Source: UBA1672 sp963977495 (GTDB lineage Bacteria > Pseudomonadota > Alphaproteobacteria > Micavibrionales > Micavibrionaceae). From it: a stretch of 64,000 nt of DNA. The notes under the pieces were generated by a model. It made no database searches, was not told the DNA's origin, and saw only the letters and a program-made list of their open reading frames with translations. Below are positions 25,836-33,582 of the stretch, one piece after another (positions within the stretch are counted from its first letter, which is position 1; each line of letters opens with the position of its first letter). The DNA is taken from assembly GCA_963977495.1 (NCBI GenBank), contig CAXBOT010000001.1:1-64000 (forward strand), read 5' to 3'. A program made the position numbers and the translations under genes.

Positions 25836-27365
25836 GTGTTAAAAAATATGTCCGAATTTACAAAAAAGCATGAGTCCAAAAAGCTTTTGGATGCTCTGTC
25901 TTTAAACATCCTCACATGTGACCCTGAAACACTTGTCATTGATTATGCCAATAAGTCGAGCATTGAAACACTGAACGCGCTCGCCGACCTTTTGCCGGAA
26001 GGGGTGAGCGGTGAAAACATTGTTGGTCAATGTATTGATATCTTTCACAAGAAGCCTGCACATCAAAGAGGGATATTGGCGGATTCTTCTTTGTTCCCGT
26101 ATAACGCGATCATTCGCCTTGGGGAGCACATGCTGGATCTCTATACGGATGCTATTTATTCAGGAACCAAGGTTAAAAAACTGGTGTTGAGCTGGTCGGT
26201 GTGTACGGAGCGTGAGCGTTTGAAAATTATGGTTGATAATATGCCGATCAACATAATGATGTGTAACCCGCAAACGTTGAAAATTAACTATATCAACAAA
26301 ACCAGCGTTGAAACATTGCGCACGATTGAACATCTTTTGCCGGTGAATGCCGATGATGTTATGGGGACGTGTATTGACGTCTTTCATAAGGACCCGTCTG
26401 TTCAGCGCCGTGCTTTAGCAGATCCGAATAATTTGCCCTATCGATCCAAAATTAAAGTAGGTGAAGAAATTCTGGATTTGGATGTTGCGGCGATTCTGGA
26501 TAAAGGTGGTTATTATATGGGCGCGATGGCCAGTTGGTCTGTGATTACAACGCAGGAAAATCTGGCAAAAAGTGTGTTGGAGATATCGAATATTGTATCT
26601 GATTCTGCCTCGGAAGTTGAGGTGACATCGCAATCGTTATTGGCGGCGGCAGAGGAAACGTCGGTGCAGGCAACAGCCGTGGCGGTGGCGGCTGAGGAAA
26701 CATCGGTTAATGTGCAAACGGTTGCCTCTGCGACAGAAGAGATGACGGCCTCTATTCGGAATATTTCCGCACAGGTTTCGCGATCGAACGAGATTTCGCA
26801 AGAGGCCGTGGATAAGGTCACACAAACAGGGCAGGTTATTCAAAAACTGAGTGTGGCCTCTCAGGAAATTGGTGGTGTCGTTAATATGATTAATGACATT
26901 GCGGAGCAAACAAATTTACTGGCATTAAATGCAACGATAGAAGCCGCGCGCGCAGGGGATGCGGGTAGGGGGTTCGCCGTGGTTGCCAACGAAGTTAAAT
27001 CCCTCGCCGCAGAAACAACCAAGGCAACGGAAGATATTCAAGCGTGGATTGCAAGCATGCAGGAGATTACCGCAAAAGCAGTTGAGGCAATACAAGTCAT
27101 TCAAACCACCATTACTGAAATTTCTCAATCCAGTACTGAGATTGCCGAGGCGATGGAAAAACAATCTTTAACCACAGAAGAAATTTCCCGCAATGTTGTG
27201 GAGGTTTCCAAGGCGACGGCGGATGTTTCATACAACACATCAGGCATTCAACAAGCCTCCAGTGAAATAGGTACGGCGTCGATGCAGCTTTTGACGCTGG
27301 CTGAACAATTGTCGGAAAAAGCCGGGCGCATGAACGGACAAATTTCTGACTTCATCAAGGGTTAG
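25836..27365 (+). CDS. Soluble methyl-accepting chemotaxis protein with two PAS-like domains
   Basis: 509 residues from a GTG preceded by AAGGGGAA; the later ATG (25848) has weaker spacing. No transmembrane segment, so a cytoplasmic receptor. Residues about 17-125 and 130-245 are two similar PAS-like units (each has a N.(I/M)xC(D/N)P(E/Q)TL, a CIDxFHK(K/D)P and a Y..xI(R/K)(L/V)GE(H/E)(M/I)LDL stretch), evidently an internal duplication. Residues about 250-505 form the signalling coiled coil with the hairpin tip IAEQTNLLALNATIEAARAG, which docks CheA/CheW. There is no CheR pentapeptide at the C-terminus. The sensed ligand is unknown. Confidence 0.92.
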   Translation: MLKNMSEFTKKHESKKLLDALSLNILTCDPETLVIDYANKSSIETLNALADLLPEGVSGENIVGQCIDIFHKKPAHQRGILADSSLFPYNAIIRLGEHMLDLYTDAIYSGTKVKKLVLSWSVCTERERLKIMVDNMPINIMMCNPQTLKINYINKTSVETLRTIEHLLPVNADDVMGTCIDVFHKDPSVQRRALADPNNLPYRSKIKVGEEILDLDVAAILDKGGYYMGAMASWSVITTQENLAKSVLEISNIVSDSASEVEVTSQSLLAAAEETSVQATAVAVAAEETSVNVQTVASATEEMTASIRNISAQVSRSNEISQEAVDKVTQTGQVIQKLSVASQEIGGVVNMINDIAEQTNLLALNATIEAARAGDAGRGFAVVANEVKSLAAETTKATEDIQAWIASMQEITAKAVEAIQVIQTTITEISQSSTEIAEAMEKQSLTTEEISRNVVEVSKATADVSYNTSGIQQASSEIGTASMQLLTLAEQLSEKAGRMNGQISDFIKG

Positions 27366-27412
27366 CGCATATTTTGATCGCACGGACTTTATAACAAAAA
27401 CCCAATGAAATA

Positions 27413-28888
27413 TTATTGATCCGCTACGGCTTGATTTGTTTTCTTTGGGTTGATTTGAGGGATAAGACTCCCGAGCAACATACCCACGATGGCCATGAAT
27501 AATCCGGCCAGTTGCGGCGGAACCAGTAGGGCGGTATCTTGCGCCGCCATTCTGATGTTCAGGAATTCAAGGCTTGACCATGTCATAACACCCAGAGCAA
27601 TGGAAACCAGCGCGCCTGTGTTGGTTGCTTTGGTCCAATAGACACCAAAGGCCAATGGCACGAACGCGCCGCATAATGTAACAAGATAGGCATTTTCCAC
27701 CATTTCGAAGATGCTCAAACCAGCCGACGTGCTCAAATAGGCATAAGCCAAAACCACAAGCCCGAAGACAAAAACGCAGAGCCTTAGCGTCATGAGCAAC
27801 TGTTTGTCATTAAGCTTGAAAGCTTCTTTGAAGATGTTCTCCGCCAAGATGGCAGAGGGCGCCAAAAGTGTGCCCGAGGCGGTGGACATGATGGCGGACA
27901 GTAGTGCACCAAAGAACATGACCTGAATTGGAATCGGGACTTCATTTAAAATAAATTCAGGCAAGATTTTCTGCGGGTCGCCGCCTTCTGCCATGTGAAT
28001 GTCTATAAGGCTCGGGTCGAGCATGGTTGCGCCATAAGCGATGAAAATCGGTACGAAACAAAAGGCGATATAAAATAATCCGCCAGTAATCGTGCCATAG
28101 ACCGCCGTTTTTTCATTTTTCGCAGACATGACGCGCTGGAAAACGTCCTGTTGGGGGATAGAGCCAAGCGCCAGCGTTACAAAGGTTCCGATAAATGCCA
28201 GAATGGCCGCTGCGTTTAATTCAGGCCAGAAATCAAATTTATTATTGGCGGCGGCGTGATCGACCACCTCCATGAAACCGCCATCTAAGCGACCGGCAAC
28301 AAGATAGGCAACCATGAAAAGCCCCGCCAGAATAATCATCATCTGTATGAAATCCATGATGGCCACAGACCACATACCCCCGAAGATGGTGTAAATCATC
28401 ACAACACTAAGGCCGATGACCATGCCCAGTTCGAATGATATGACACTGCCTGAAATAAGGCTGATCGTCAGGCCGAGCGCAACAATCTGCGCAGAAACCC
28501 AGCCAAGATAACTGATACAAATTGCAAGGGATACAAGGATTTCAACAGTTTTGCCGTAGCGCTGCCGATAAAAATCACCAATGGTCAAAAGCTTCATACG
28601 GTATAGGCGCGCCGCAAAAAACATACCAACGAAAACCAAGCACAGACCTGCGCCAAAGGGGTCTGCGACAATGCCGCCGAGCCCTTCTTCCATAAAAGTT
28701 GCAGGCATGCCCAGAACGGCTTCAGAGCCAAACCATGTGGCAAAGACCGTTGCGATGGTCACGTAAATAGGTAGGGAGCGTCCGGCGAGGATATAATCGG
28801 TTGAGGTGCGAACACGCAGTGCGGCAAATATACCCACCCCGATAGAAACAATCATATATATCAATACAAAAATACTGAGTGTGCTCAT
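27413..28888 (-). CDS. Sodium:solute symporter (SSS family)
   Basis: 491 residues with about thirteen transmembrane helices. The segments DYILAGRSLP near residue 31, TWFGSEAVLG near 51, and FGALLSAIMSTASGTLLAPS near 325 are typical of the SSS family, the last holding sodium-site Ser residues. It imports an organic solute with Na+ across the inner membrane; the solute is not predictable. It lies 25 nt downstream of the ornithine decarboxylase gene on the same strand and is probably co-transcribed, so an amino acid or polyamine-related substrate is possible. Confidence 0.92.
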   Translation of the reverse strand: MSTLSIFVLIYMIVSIGVGIFAALRVRTSTDYILAGRSLPIYVTIATVFATWFGSEAVLGMPATFMEEGLGGIVADPFGAGLCLVFVGMFFAARLYRMKLLTIGDFYRQRYGKTVEILVSLAICISYLGWVSAQIVALGLTISLISGSVISFELGMVIGLSVVMIYTIFGGMWSVAIMDFIQMMIILAGLFMVAYLVAGRLDGGFMEVVDHAAANNKFDFWPELNAAAILAFIGTFVTLALGSIPQQDVFQRVMSAKNEKTAVYGTITGGLFYIAFCFVPIFIAYGATMLDPSLIDIHMAEGGDPQKILPEFILNEVPIPIQVMFFGALLSAIMSTASGTLLAPSAILAENIFKEAFKLNDKQLLMTLRLCVFVFGLVVLAYAYLSTSAGLSIFEMVENAYLVTLCGAFVPLAFGVYWTKATNTGALVSIALGVMTWSSLEFLNIRMAAQDTALLVPPQLAGLFMAIVGMLLGSLIPQINPKKTNQAVADQ

Positions 28889-28913
28889 ACTTTTCTTGTC
28901 CTATAGATTTGGC

Positions 28914-30191
28914 TTATGCCTCTGCGGCTTGACGCTCCTTACGGGATATAGAATCCTTCTGGATGATGATTTTTTGAACAGATCCAAAACCATTAAAATC
29001 GGTGCGTGACACTTCGCCATATGCGCCGAGTTGATCAATTCTAATCCAGTCACCAACCTGCACATCAGCGGGCAGCATGAACGGGCCTTTCATCATATCA
29101 ACGGAATCGCATGTCGGGCCGGCGAAGCGGAAAGGCTTGATAGAGCCTTCAAATGTACGCTCTTCACGGCGGATTAAATGTGTAGGGTAGGGCAAGCCGA
29201 TAGAGCCGCCAGCCTCAAACAGACCGCCATATGTACCGTCATTTAGATAAAGCAAATCATCTTTGCGTCCTTCAACGCGTACAATCAATGATCCTGCACA
29301 GGCCACAAGCCCGCGTCCGACTTCACATAGAAGCTCAAGCTTGTCGAGTTTATGTGTCTGGACGGCGTGCGCGATGGCTTGTGTGAATTGCGTCACAGGC
29401 GGCACTGGATGCGCAGTTTCAAGCTCCGCAGGGAAACCACCACCGACATCAAGAACATCAACAGATACACCGCTCTCTTCGATAACTTTCGCGGCGTGCG
29501 CTACGGCTTTTGAATAGACAGCAGGGTCATGGCATTGTGTGCCGACATGGAAGCTCAAGCCCAGTTTCTTACAATAGGGGCGACATAGGCGGAGCAGTTC
29601 CGCCGCGTGATCAGGCTTTGCGCCGAACTTGCTGGAAAAATCTGTGGCAACATCACCGCCTGCATTGTCTTTCGGTATGGCCAAGCGTACAAAAAGCTCC
29701 AGATCGGGGGCTGCATTTGTTTCGTGCAGAATTTTATCAAGCTCATCTGCGTAATCGAGCACAAAAGCGCGCACACCATGATTAACATAGGCCTCGCGGA
29801 TGGCTTCGGGTGCTTTGATCGGATGCATGAAATATGTTTTTGCCTGTGGAAACAATCCTTTAACCAAACGCACTTCACTGATTGAAGCAACATCAAAACG
29901 GCGTACGCCGCCCTTATACATGGCTTGTAAAAGGATTTTATCAGGATTGCATTTCACGGCATAGAGCACATGGCCTGTGAAAGCTTTTTTAAATTCTTTT
30001 GCCTTTTCGACCAGATTGTCTGGTTTTAAAACAGGAACAGGAATAGCCGGATTAAGCTTTCTCACATAAGCATCATCAATATCTTTGGCAAGACAAAGCG
30101 GTGCAGATTTCTGAAAAGAAAGCTGGTCATCTGAAAGTGAGAATGAACATATGGAAGCCTCTTGGCCTCCCAATGGAAGATCGTCGGTCAT
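28914..30191 (-). CDS. Ornithine/lysine decarboxylase, alanine racemase fold
   Basis: 425 residues from the ATG at 30191. PLP-dependent, fold type III, the group that includes eukaryotic ODC. The PLP lysine is in LYAVKCNPD near residue 80; HVGTQC near 215, the phosphate loop DVGGGFP near 250, CEVGRGLV near 290, the catalytic Cys in AGPTCDSVD near 360 and DQLGAYG near 395 are all present. It makes putrescine (and possibly cadaverine). The start has no clear ribosome site and the upstream 100 nt can form competing hairpins, so expression is probably controlled through the leader. A symporter gene follows. Confidence 0.92.
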   Translation of the reverse strand: MTDDLPLGGQEASICSFSLSDDQLSFQKSAPLCLAKDIDDAYVRKLNPAIPVPVLKPDNLVEKAKEFKKAFTGHVLYAVKCNPDKILLQAMYKGGVRRFDVASISEVRLVKGLFPQAKTYFMHPIKAPEAIREAYVNHGVRAFVLDYADELDKILHETNAAPDLELFVRLAIPKDNAGGDVATDFSSKFGAKPDHAAELLRLCRPYCKKLGLSFHVGTQCHDPAVYSKAVAHAAKVIEESGVSVDVLDVGGGFPAELETAHPVPPVTQFTQAIAHAVQTHKLDKLELLCEVGRGLVACAGSLIVRVEGRKDDLLYLNDGTYGGLFEAGGSIGLPYPTHLIRREERTFEGSIKPFRFAGPTCDSVDMMKGPFMLPADVQVGDWIRIDQLGAYGEVSRTDFNGFGSVQKIIIQKDSISRKERQAAEA

Positions 30192-30292
30192 CAACGGTAT
30201 ACCCCATGCTAAAGGGGCAATGCCCCAAGTTAACTACAAGATGTACGTCGTTGCATAACCAACCTTGGGCCATAGGCACGTGCGTAGCTTCG
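30192..30292 (-). promoter_or_regulatory. speF-like structured leader of ornithine decarboxylase
   Basis: The transcript leader contains GGGGCATTGCCCC (30214-30226), a perfect hairpin. Its left arm can instead pair with upstream CCCAAG (30264-30269 region) and its right arm with ATGGGG nearer the start codon. These mutually exclusive pairings are what a regulatory leader would need. The speF RNA motif is known upstream of ornithine decarboxylase genes in Alphaproteobacteria. Whether this leader matches that covariance model must be tested. A 48-codon frame (30273 to 30127) runs through it and across the decarboxylase start. Confidence 0.6.
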
Positions 30293-30320
30293 TTATGATG
30301 TAAAAATAAAAAAAATGCAA
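30293..30320 (-). promoter_or_regulatory. Candidate sigma-70 promoter for ornithine decarboxylase
   Basis: TTGCAT, then a 16-nt T-rich spacer, then TCATAA on the minus strand, placed so that transcription would begin at the 5' edge of the structured leader. Pattern match only. Confidence 0.45.
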
Positions 30321-30398
30321 TATTTTTTTACGTCGCATCATATTTTTTTTGGACTGATTCCGAACACCGTTATCCAGCGCGGCATCAGCCCTTTATTT

Positions 30399-30689
30399 TT
30401 ATTGGTCGGATGAACCGTCTTCATCGGTGTCAACGTCATCAGACGTATCATCATCCGCTGTTATATCGGATGTGTCTTCTTCATGTTCTCCGAATCCTTG
30501 TTCCTGCATACAATTATTGAACATGGCGTTCCAGCTGTTTTCGTCATGATGGTCATTGGCCAATGCTTCGCAATATTCATAGGCGATTTCTTGCGCAGAA
30601 GAGGCGCTATCTTCTGTTTGTGCAATCGCTGTGGATGTCGTTACCATCATAAACAGGATCGCGGTCGCAATTAAGGTTGTTTTATTCAT
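30399..30689 (-). CDS. Small acidic secreted protein
   Basis: 96 residues. Signal peptide MNKTTLIATAILFMMVTTST, cleavage likely after AIAQ (near 24). The mature part has two cysteines (EYCEAL and NNCMQE), which could form one disulfide, and a strongly acidic C-terminal tail rich in Asp, Glu and Thr. No family recognised. A purine-rich AAGGA site lies before the ATG. Monocistronic; a hairpin lies upstream between it and the next small gene on the same strand. Confidence 0.75.
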   Translation of the reverse strand: MNKTTLIATAILFMMVTTSTAIAQTEDSASSAQEIAYEYCEALANDHHDENSWNAMFNNCMQEQGFGEHEEDTSDITADDDTSDDVDTDEDGSSDQ

Positions 30690-30730
30690 TAGGGGGGTCC
30701 TTTTTTGATTTTATTGTTTCTTAAAGGCAG

Positions 30731-30760
30731 TGTGCAGGCTGGAAAATCCAAGCCTGCACA
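30731..30760 (-). terminator. Strong hairpin between two small genes
   Basis: Perfect 10-bp inverted repeat TGTGCAGGCT / AGCCTGCACA around a 10-nt loop that itself contains GGA/TCC. It lies just downstream of the small Lys-rich gene. No strong T tract follows on either strand, so it may be a weak terminator or an RNA-stability element. Confidence 0.5.
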
Positions 30761-30786
30761 ACATTTGACCTTTTGGTTTGTTAGGG

Positions 30787-30918
30787 TTAGCAACAGCCGC
30801 CTTTTTTGCCGCTGTCTTTTTTCGCGTTAGCATCTTTTTTTGATGCTGATTTTTCACTTGGCCCTTGAACGGCTTTACTCACAGGTTTCTTTGCAGATTT
30901 AGATTTGGTTGCAGCCAT
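30787..30918 (-). CDS. Small lysine-rich protein with C-terminal GGCC
   Basis: 43 residues. The ATG has an excellent GGAGGT site seven bases upstream, and the frame closes with TAA. About a third of the residues are Lys and a further large share Ser/Ala, with no hydrophobic stretch; the chain ends in DSGKKGGCC. The paired terminal cysteines are the only ones and suggest metal binding, disulfide linkage or modification, but this is inference. The composition recalls small basic proteins with disordered tails. A stable hairpin follows. Confidence 0.7.
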   Translation of the reverse strand: MAATKSKSAKKPVSKAVQGPSEKSASKKDANAKKDSGKKGGCC

Positions 30919-31097
30919 GATTATGACCTCCATCTTATGTTACAGCCCTTATCGCGTGCTGCAGGCGGACGACTCAAATACTGAGTCATGACAAGAAATA
31001 TAGCCCTTTCGTTATTCAAAAACTTGACGATGATCAAGTTTTGAAAAAGTGATTCCTTTCATGATTAAATAAGAACCAAAAACAAGGAGATTTCACG

Positions 31098-31289
31098 ATG
31101 TCAGATGCTTTGGATCAGCTTTTGCAACAGGTAAAGGATTTAAAATATGACGCGCATCGCTCTACCGACAGCCGAACCATTCACGGCCTTATCAATGACT
31201 TAATCGATGAAATAGAAATAGAAATGTCGAATGGGGGCTATGACGATGATGATGAAGAGGATGGGGATGAAATTGACTTCAATGAATGA
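31098..31289 (+). CDS. Small acidic cytoplasmic protein
   Basis: 63 residues with an AAGGAG site ten bases upstream of the ATG. Residues 1-45 are probably helical; the rest is an Asp/Glu tail (DDDDEEDGDE). No signal peptide. No family recognised. Convergent with the Crp/Fnr-like regulator gene 45 nt away. Confidence 0.65.
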   Translation: MSDALDQLLQQVKDLKYDAHRSTDSRTIHGLINDLIDEIEIEMSNGGYDDDDEEDGDEIDFNE

Positions 31290-31333
31290 TGGCGCAGTTG
31301 CGCGCAATATCTGAATATTTTCGGCAATATTGC

Positions 31334-32134
31334 CTACATCATTTTGAGCATCCGTGACACGTCGCATTGCGCGTTGGTGCAGAGTAGCTTTTGTTTCAAG
31401 GTGCATTCCGTATCTTGGCAGCAATAAATCTCGCAATAATCTCGCAGCTTTTCCAAATCGCGGATTTTCACTTCGCGCCCCTTAAAGTGCATATCCAAAT
31501 CTGTTTTCAAGCGGCGCATGGCGCGGGAAAGCGTTTCGGGCTGCATATTTAGCCGCGCGGCGACAAGTAATTTATTATAGGGCAGTAAAATCGTTTGCAC
31601 GCCCCCTCTATCCATAGAGAGTTTGAGCAAGAAAGCCGCCAAGCGTTGCGCTGCGGTTAGTTTATTGCTCAATTCCCAAAAGTAACTTGTTTTATTGAGT
31701 TGGTCGGCAAGCGCGGAGATGATCTTGAGGGCGACATTGGGCTGATCCGCAAACCTGTCGCGCATGATATCACCGGGAAGCGCAAAACATTTGGCGTTGC
31801 GCCCTATGACTTGTGCGCTGGAGGGGTAGGTGCGCCCCGTAACAACGGATTCTTCGCCGAACGTATCGCCGCGGGTTAAAATGGCCTGAACCGCTTGTTC
31901 GCCTTCGAGGTTATCGTGATAAATTTTGATCCAGCCTTCTGCAATGATATAGACGGTGTTCGCCGGATCACCATGTTGAAACAGGAAGTTGTTTTTGAAA
32001 TATTCAACGAAACGGGCGCGTTTTAGGAACCATTCAATATCGTCCTCTGGCAATTCGGCAAAAAGCGGAATCGACTTGAAGAGAAGCATATTATCATCGC
32101 GGCGATGTTTTTGTTTCGTGTCATTAAAAGTCAT
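31334..32134 (-). CDS. Crp/Fnr family transcriptional regulator with Cys-rich tail
   Basis: 266 residues. A cyclic-nucleotide-binding-like beta roll spans about 20-135 (FQHGDPANTVYIIAEGWIKIY, GDTFGEESVV), followed by a dimerisation helix and a winged helix with recognition segment LNMQPETLSRAMRRL near 195-210. The N-terminal FNR-type four-cysteine cluster is absent. Instead the last 35 residues hold seven cysteines (YCEIYCC, ECTLKQKLLC, AQC), unusual for the family and suggestive of a redox or metal site. The first 15 residues may not be translated, as MLLFKSIPLF is another possible start. Confidence 0.88.
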   Translation of the reverse strand: MTFNDTKQKHRRDDNMLLFKSIPLFAELPEDDIEWFLKRARFVEYFKNNFLFQHGDPANTVYIIAEGWIKIYHDNLEGEQAVQAILTRGDTFGEESVVTGRTYPSSAQVIGRNAKCFALPGDIMRDRFADQPNVALKIISALADQLNKTSYFWELSNKLTAAQRLAAFLLKLSMDRGGVQTILLPYNKLLVAARLNMQPETLSRAMRRLKTDLDMHFKGREVKIRDLEKLRDYCEIYCCQDTECTLKQKLLCTNAQCDVSRMLKMM

Positions 32135-32268
32135 ATAGAACAGTTTGCTAAAACATGTTTACCGTCAAATCTTTTTTCTTCCCTTTTTATAAAAAAAGCG
32201 TATTACAAAACGGGTATATATTGGTGGCTCTGCCGCATTGCTGCAGCATTATTTGAAGGAAACTGAAG

Positions 32269-33303
32269 TTGATTGATCTGATTATTCAAAAAACGGCTGA
32301 ATATCTCGCTGTGCCGTCTGTTGTCGGACATGAACAAGTTTTCATGAAGTTTCTGCGCAATGATTTTGAGAAGCTCGGGCTTTCGGTTTTCAGGAATGAC
32401 GGCGTTCTCGAGGTGCAGGGCAAAAAGCCGAAAGAGGCCATTATATGCGCGCATATTGATCGCCATGGTTTGATTAGCTTGGGCGATGATGAATATGTCT
32501 ATGCCGCGCAGTATATGAAAGAAATTAAATATGGTGAGAATAACCTTTCTTCGCGCGTTCAAGTTGAATCCATTGCGCGCCGTTTCGAAGGCGAAAAGGT
32601 TTACGCGTATCACCCCGATAGTGGCGAGGAACTGGCAGAGGGCGTGATTGAGGCATGCTATCCGCACATGATGAATAATGATGCTTTGTTTTATGTGGAA
32701 GGCATCGCGCAACTCGATCAAAATATTCCCTTGGCGTATTCACGTCAGGCCAGCCATGAGAAGGGCTTGCTGAAAGGGCAAATTGATAACGTGATTTCGA
32801 TTGCAATGGTCTATGCGTTATTCAAGGCCGGATACCAAGGGACAGCATTATTCACCTGCGAAGAGGAAATCGGCAAAAGCTGGATACATATTGCCGAATA
32901 TCTGGAGGGGATGCATATCGAAACTGACAGGCTGATGGTTTTGGATACAAGCCCGTATGCGCATCAAGGTATTATCAATGAAGGGCCAATCGTTTTTCGT
33001 AATCGCGATAAAAGCGAAATGTTCAATCAGGAATTCGTCGCGGCGTTAAAGGCGCGTTGTGAATCCCTTAATATTGAGTATCAGGTCAAGGATGAAATGC
33101 TGCTCTCTGAGGGCAAAGAGATCAGCGATTTAGGCTCAACAGAGCTTGGCCGCTTAGTGCAGGGCAGTGAAGGCCGATGGAATGGTGCGACCATTCAGAT
33201 ACCGACGCTGATGTATCATACCAGCAACGAAACCACGAGTGACAAAGCCATTGAGCATTATTATACGTTCCTCCATAATATTTTAATCGAAGACAAAATA
33301 TAA
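32269..33303 (+). CDS. M42-type zinc aminopeptidase
   Basis: 344 residues from a TTG with GAAGGA eight bases upstream. Metal-ligand candidates follow the M42/M20 order: His and Asp in ICAHIDRHG near residue 62, Asp in GQIDNVISIA near 175, Glu pair in FTCEEEIGKS near 205, Asp in VLDTSPYA near 225, and a late His in YHTSNETTS near 325. M42 enzymes remove N-terminal residues from peptides in the cytoplasm, usually as large oligomers. Divergent from the Crp/Fnr-like gene. Exact specificity unknown. Confidence 0.82.
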   Translation: MIDLIIQKTAEYLAVPSVVGHEQVFMKFLRNDFEKLGLSVFRNDGVLEVQGKKPKEAIICAHIDRHGLISLGDDEYVYAAQYMKEIKYGENNLSSRVQVESIARRFEGEKVYAYHPDSGEELAEGVIEACYPHMMNNDALFYVEGIAQLDQNIPLAYSRQASHEKGLLKGQIDNVISIAMVYALFKAGYQGTALFTCEEEIGKSWIHIAEYLEGMHIETDRLMVLDTSPYAHQGIINEGPIVFRNRDKSEMFNQEFVAALKARCESLNIEYQVKDEMLLSEGKEISDLGSTELGRLVQGSEGRWNGATIQIPTLMYHTSNETTSDKAIEHYYTFLHNILIEDKI

Positions 33304-33319
33304 CGGATAGAGCGCGCTG

Positions 33320-33565
33320 TTATTGTGATGGCGTGTCTGTCTTTTGTTGTTGCATCTGTTCAAACAGTTTAACGCGCACCTCGTGCTTGCATGCCAAGCG
33401 GTCAGACACAGAAGGATAGCGCGCCGAAGGGCAGCGTTGATGCTCTATACTGGTAAAATGCGGCATGGCTTGAATTTGTTCAGGGGTATAATGGGGCGCA
33501 TCTGCGTGGGCGCTACTCAAACTTAAACCAGCTGTAAACAGGGTTAAAACGATCAATTTTTTCAT
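33320..33565 (-). CDS. Small secreted protein
   Basis: 81 residues with a clear signal peptide (MKKLIVLTLFTAGLSLSSAH, cleavage after AHA). The mature part has two cysteines, in HQRCPSAR and RLACKHE, probably a disulfide. No family recognised. It lies 17 nt downstream of the ArnT-like gene on the same strand and may be the last gene of that operon. Confidence 0.72.
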   Translation of the reverse strand: MKKLIVLTLFTAGLSLSSAHADAPHYTPEQIQAMPHFTSIEHQRCPSARYPSVSDRLACKHEVRVKLFEQMQQQKTDTPSQ

Positions 33566-33582
33566 GGTGTTTTTTCCTTTTT

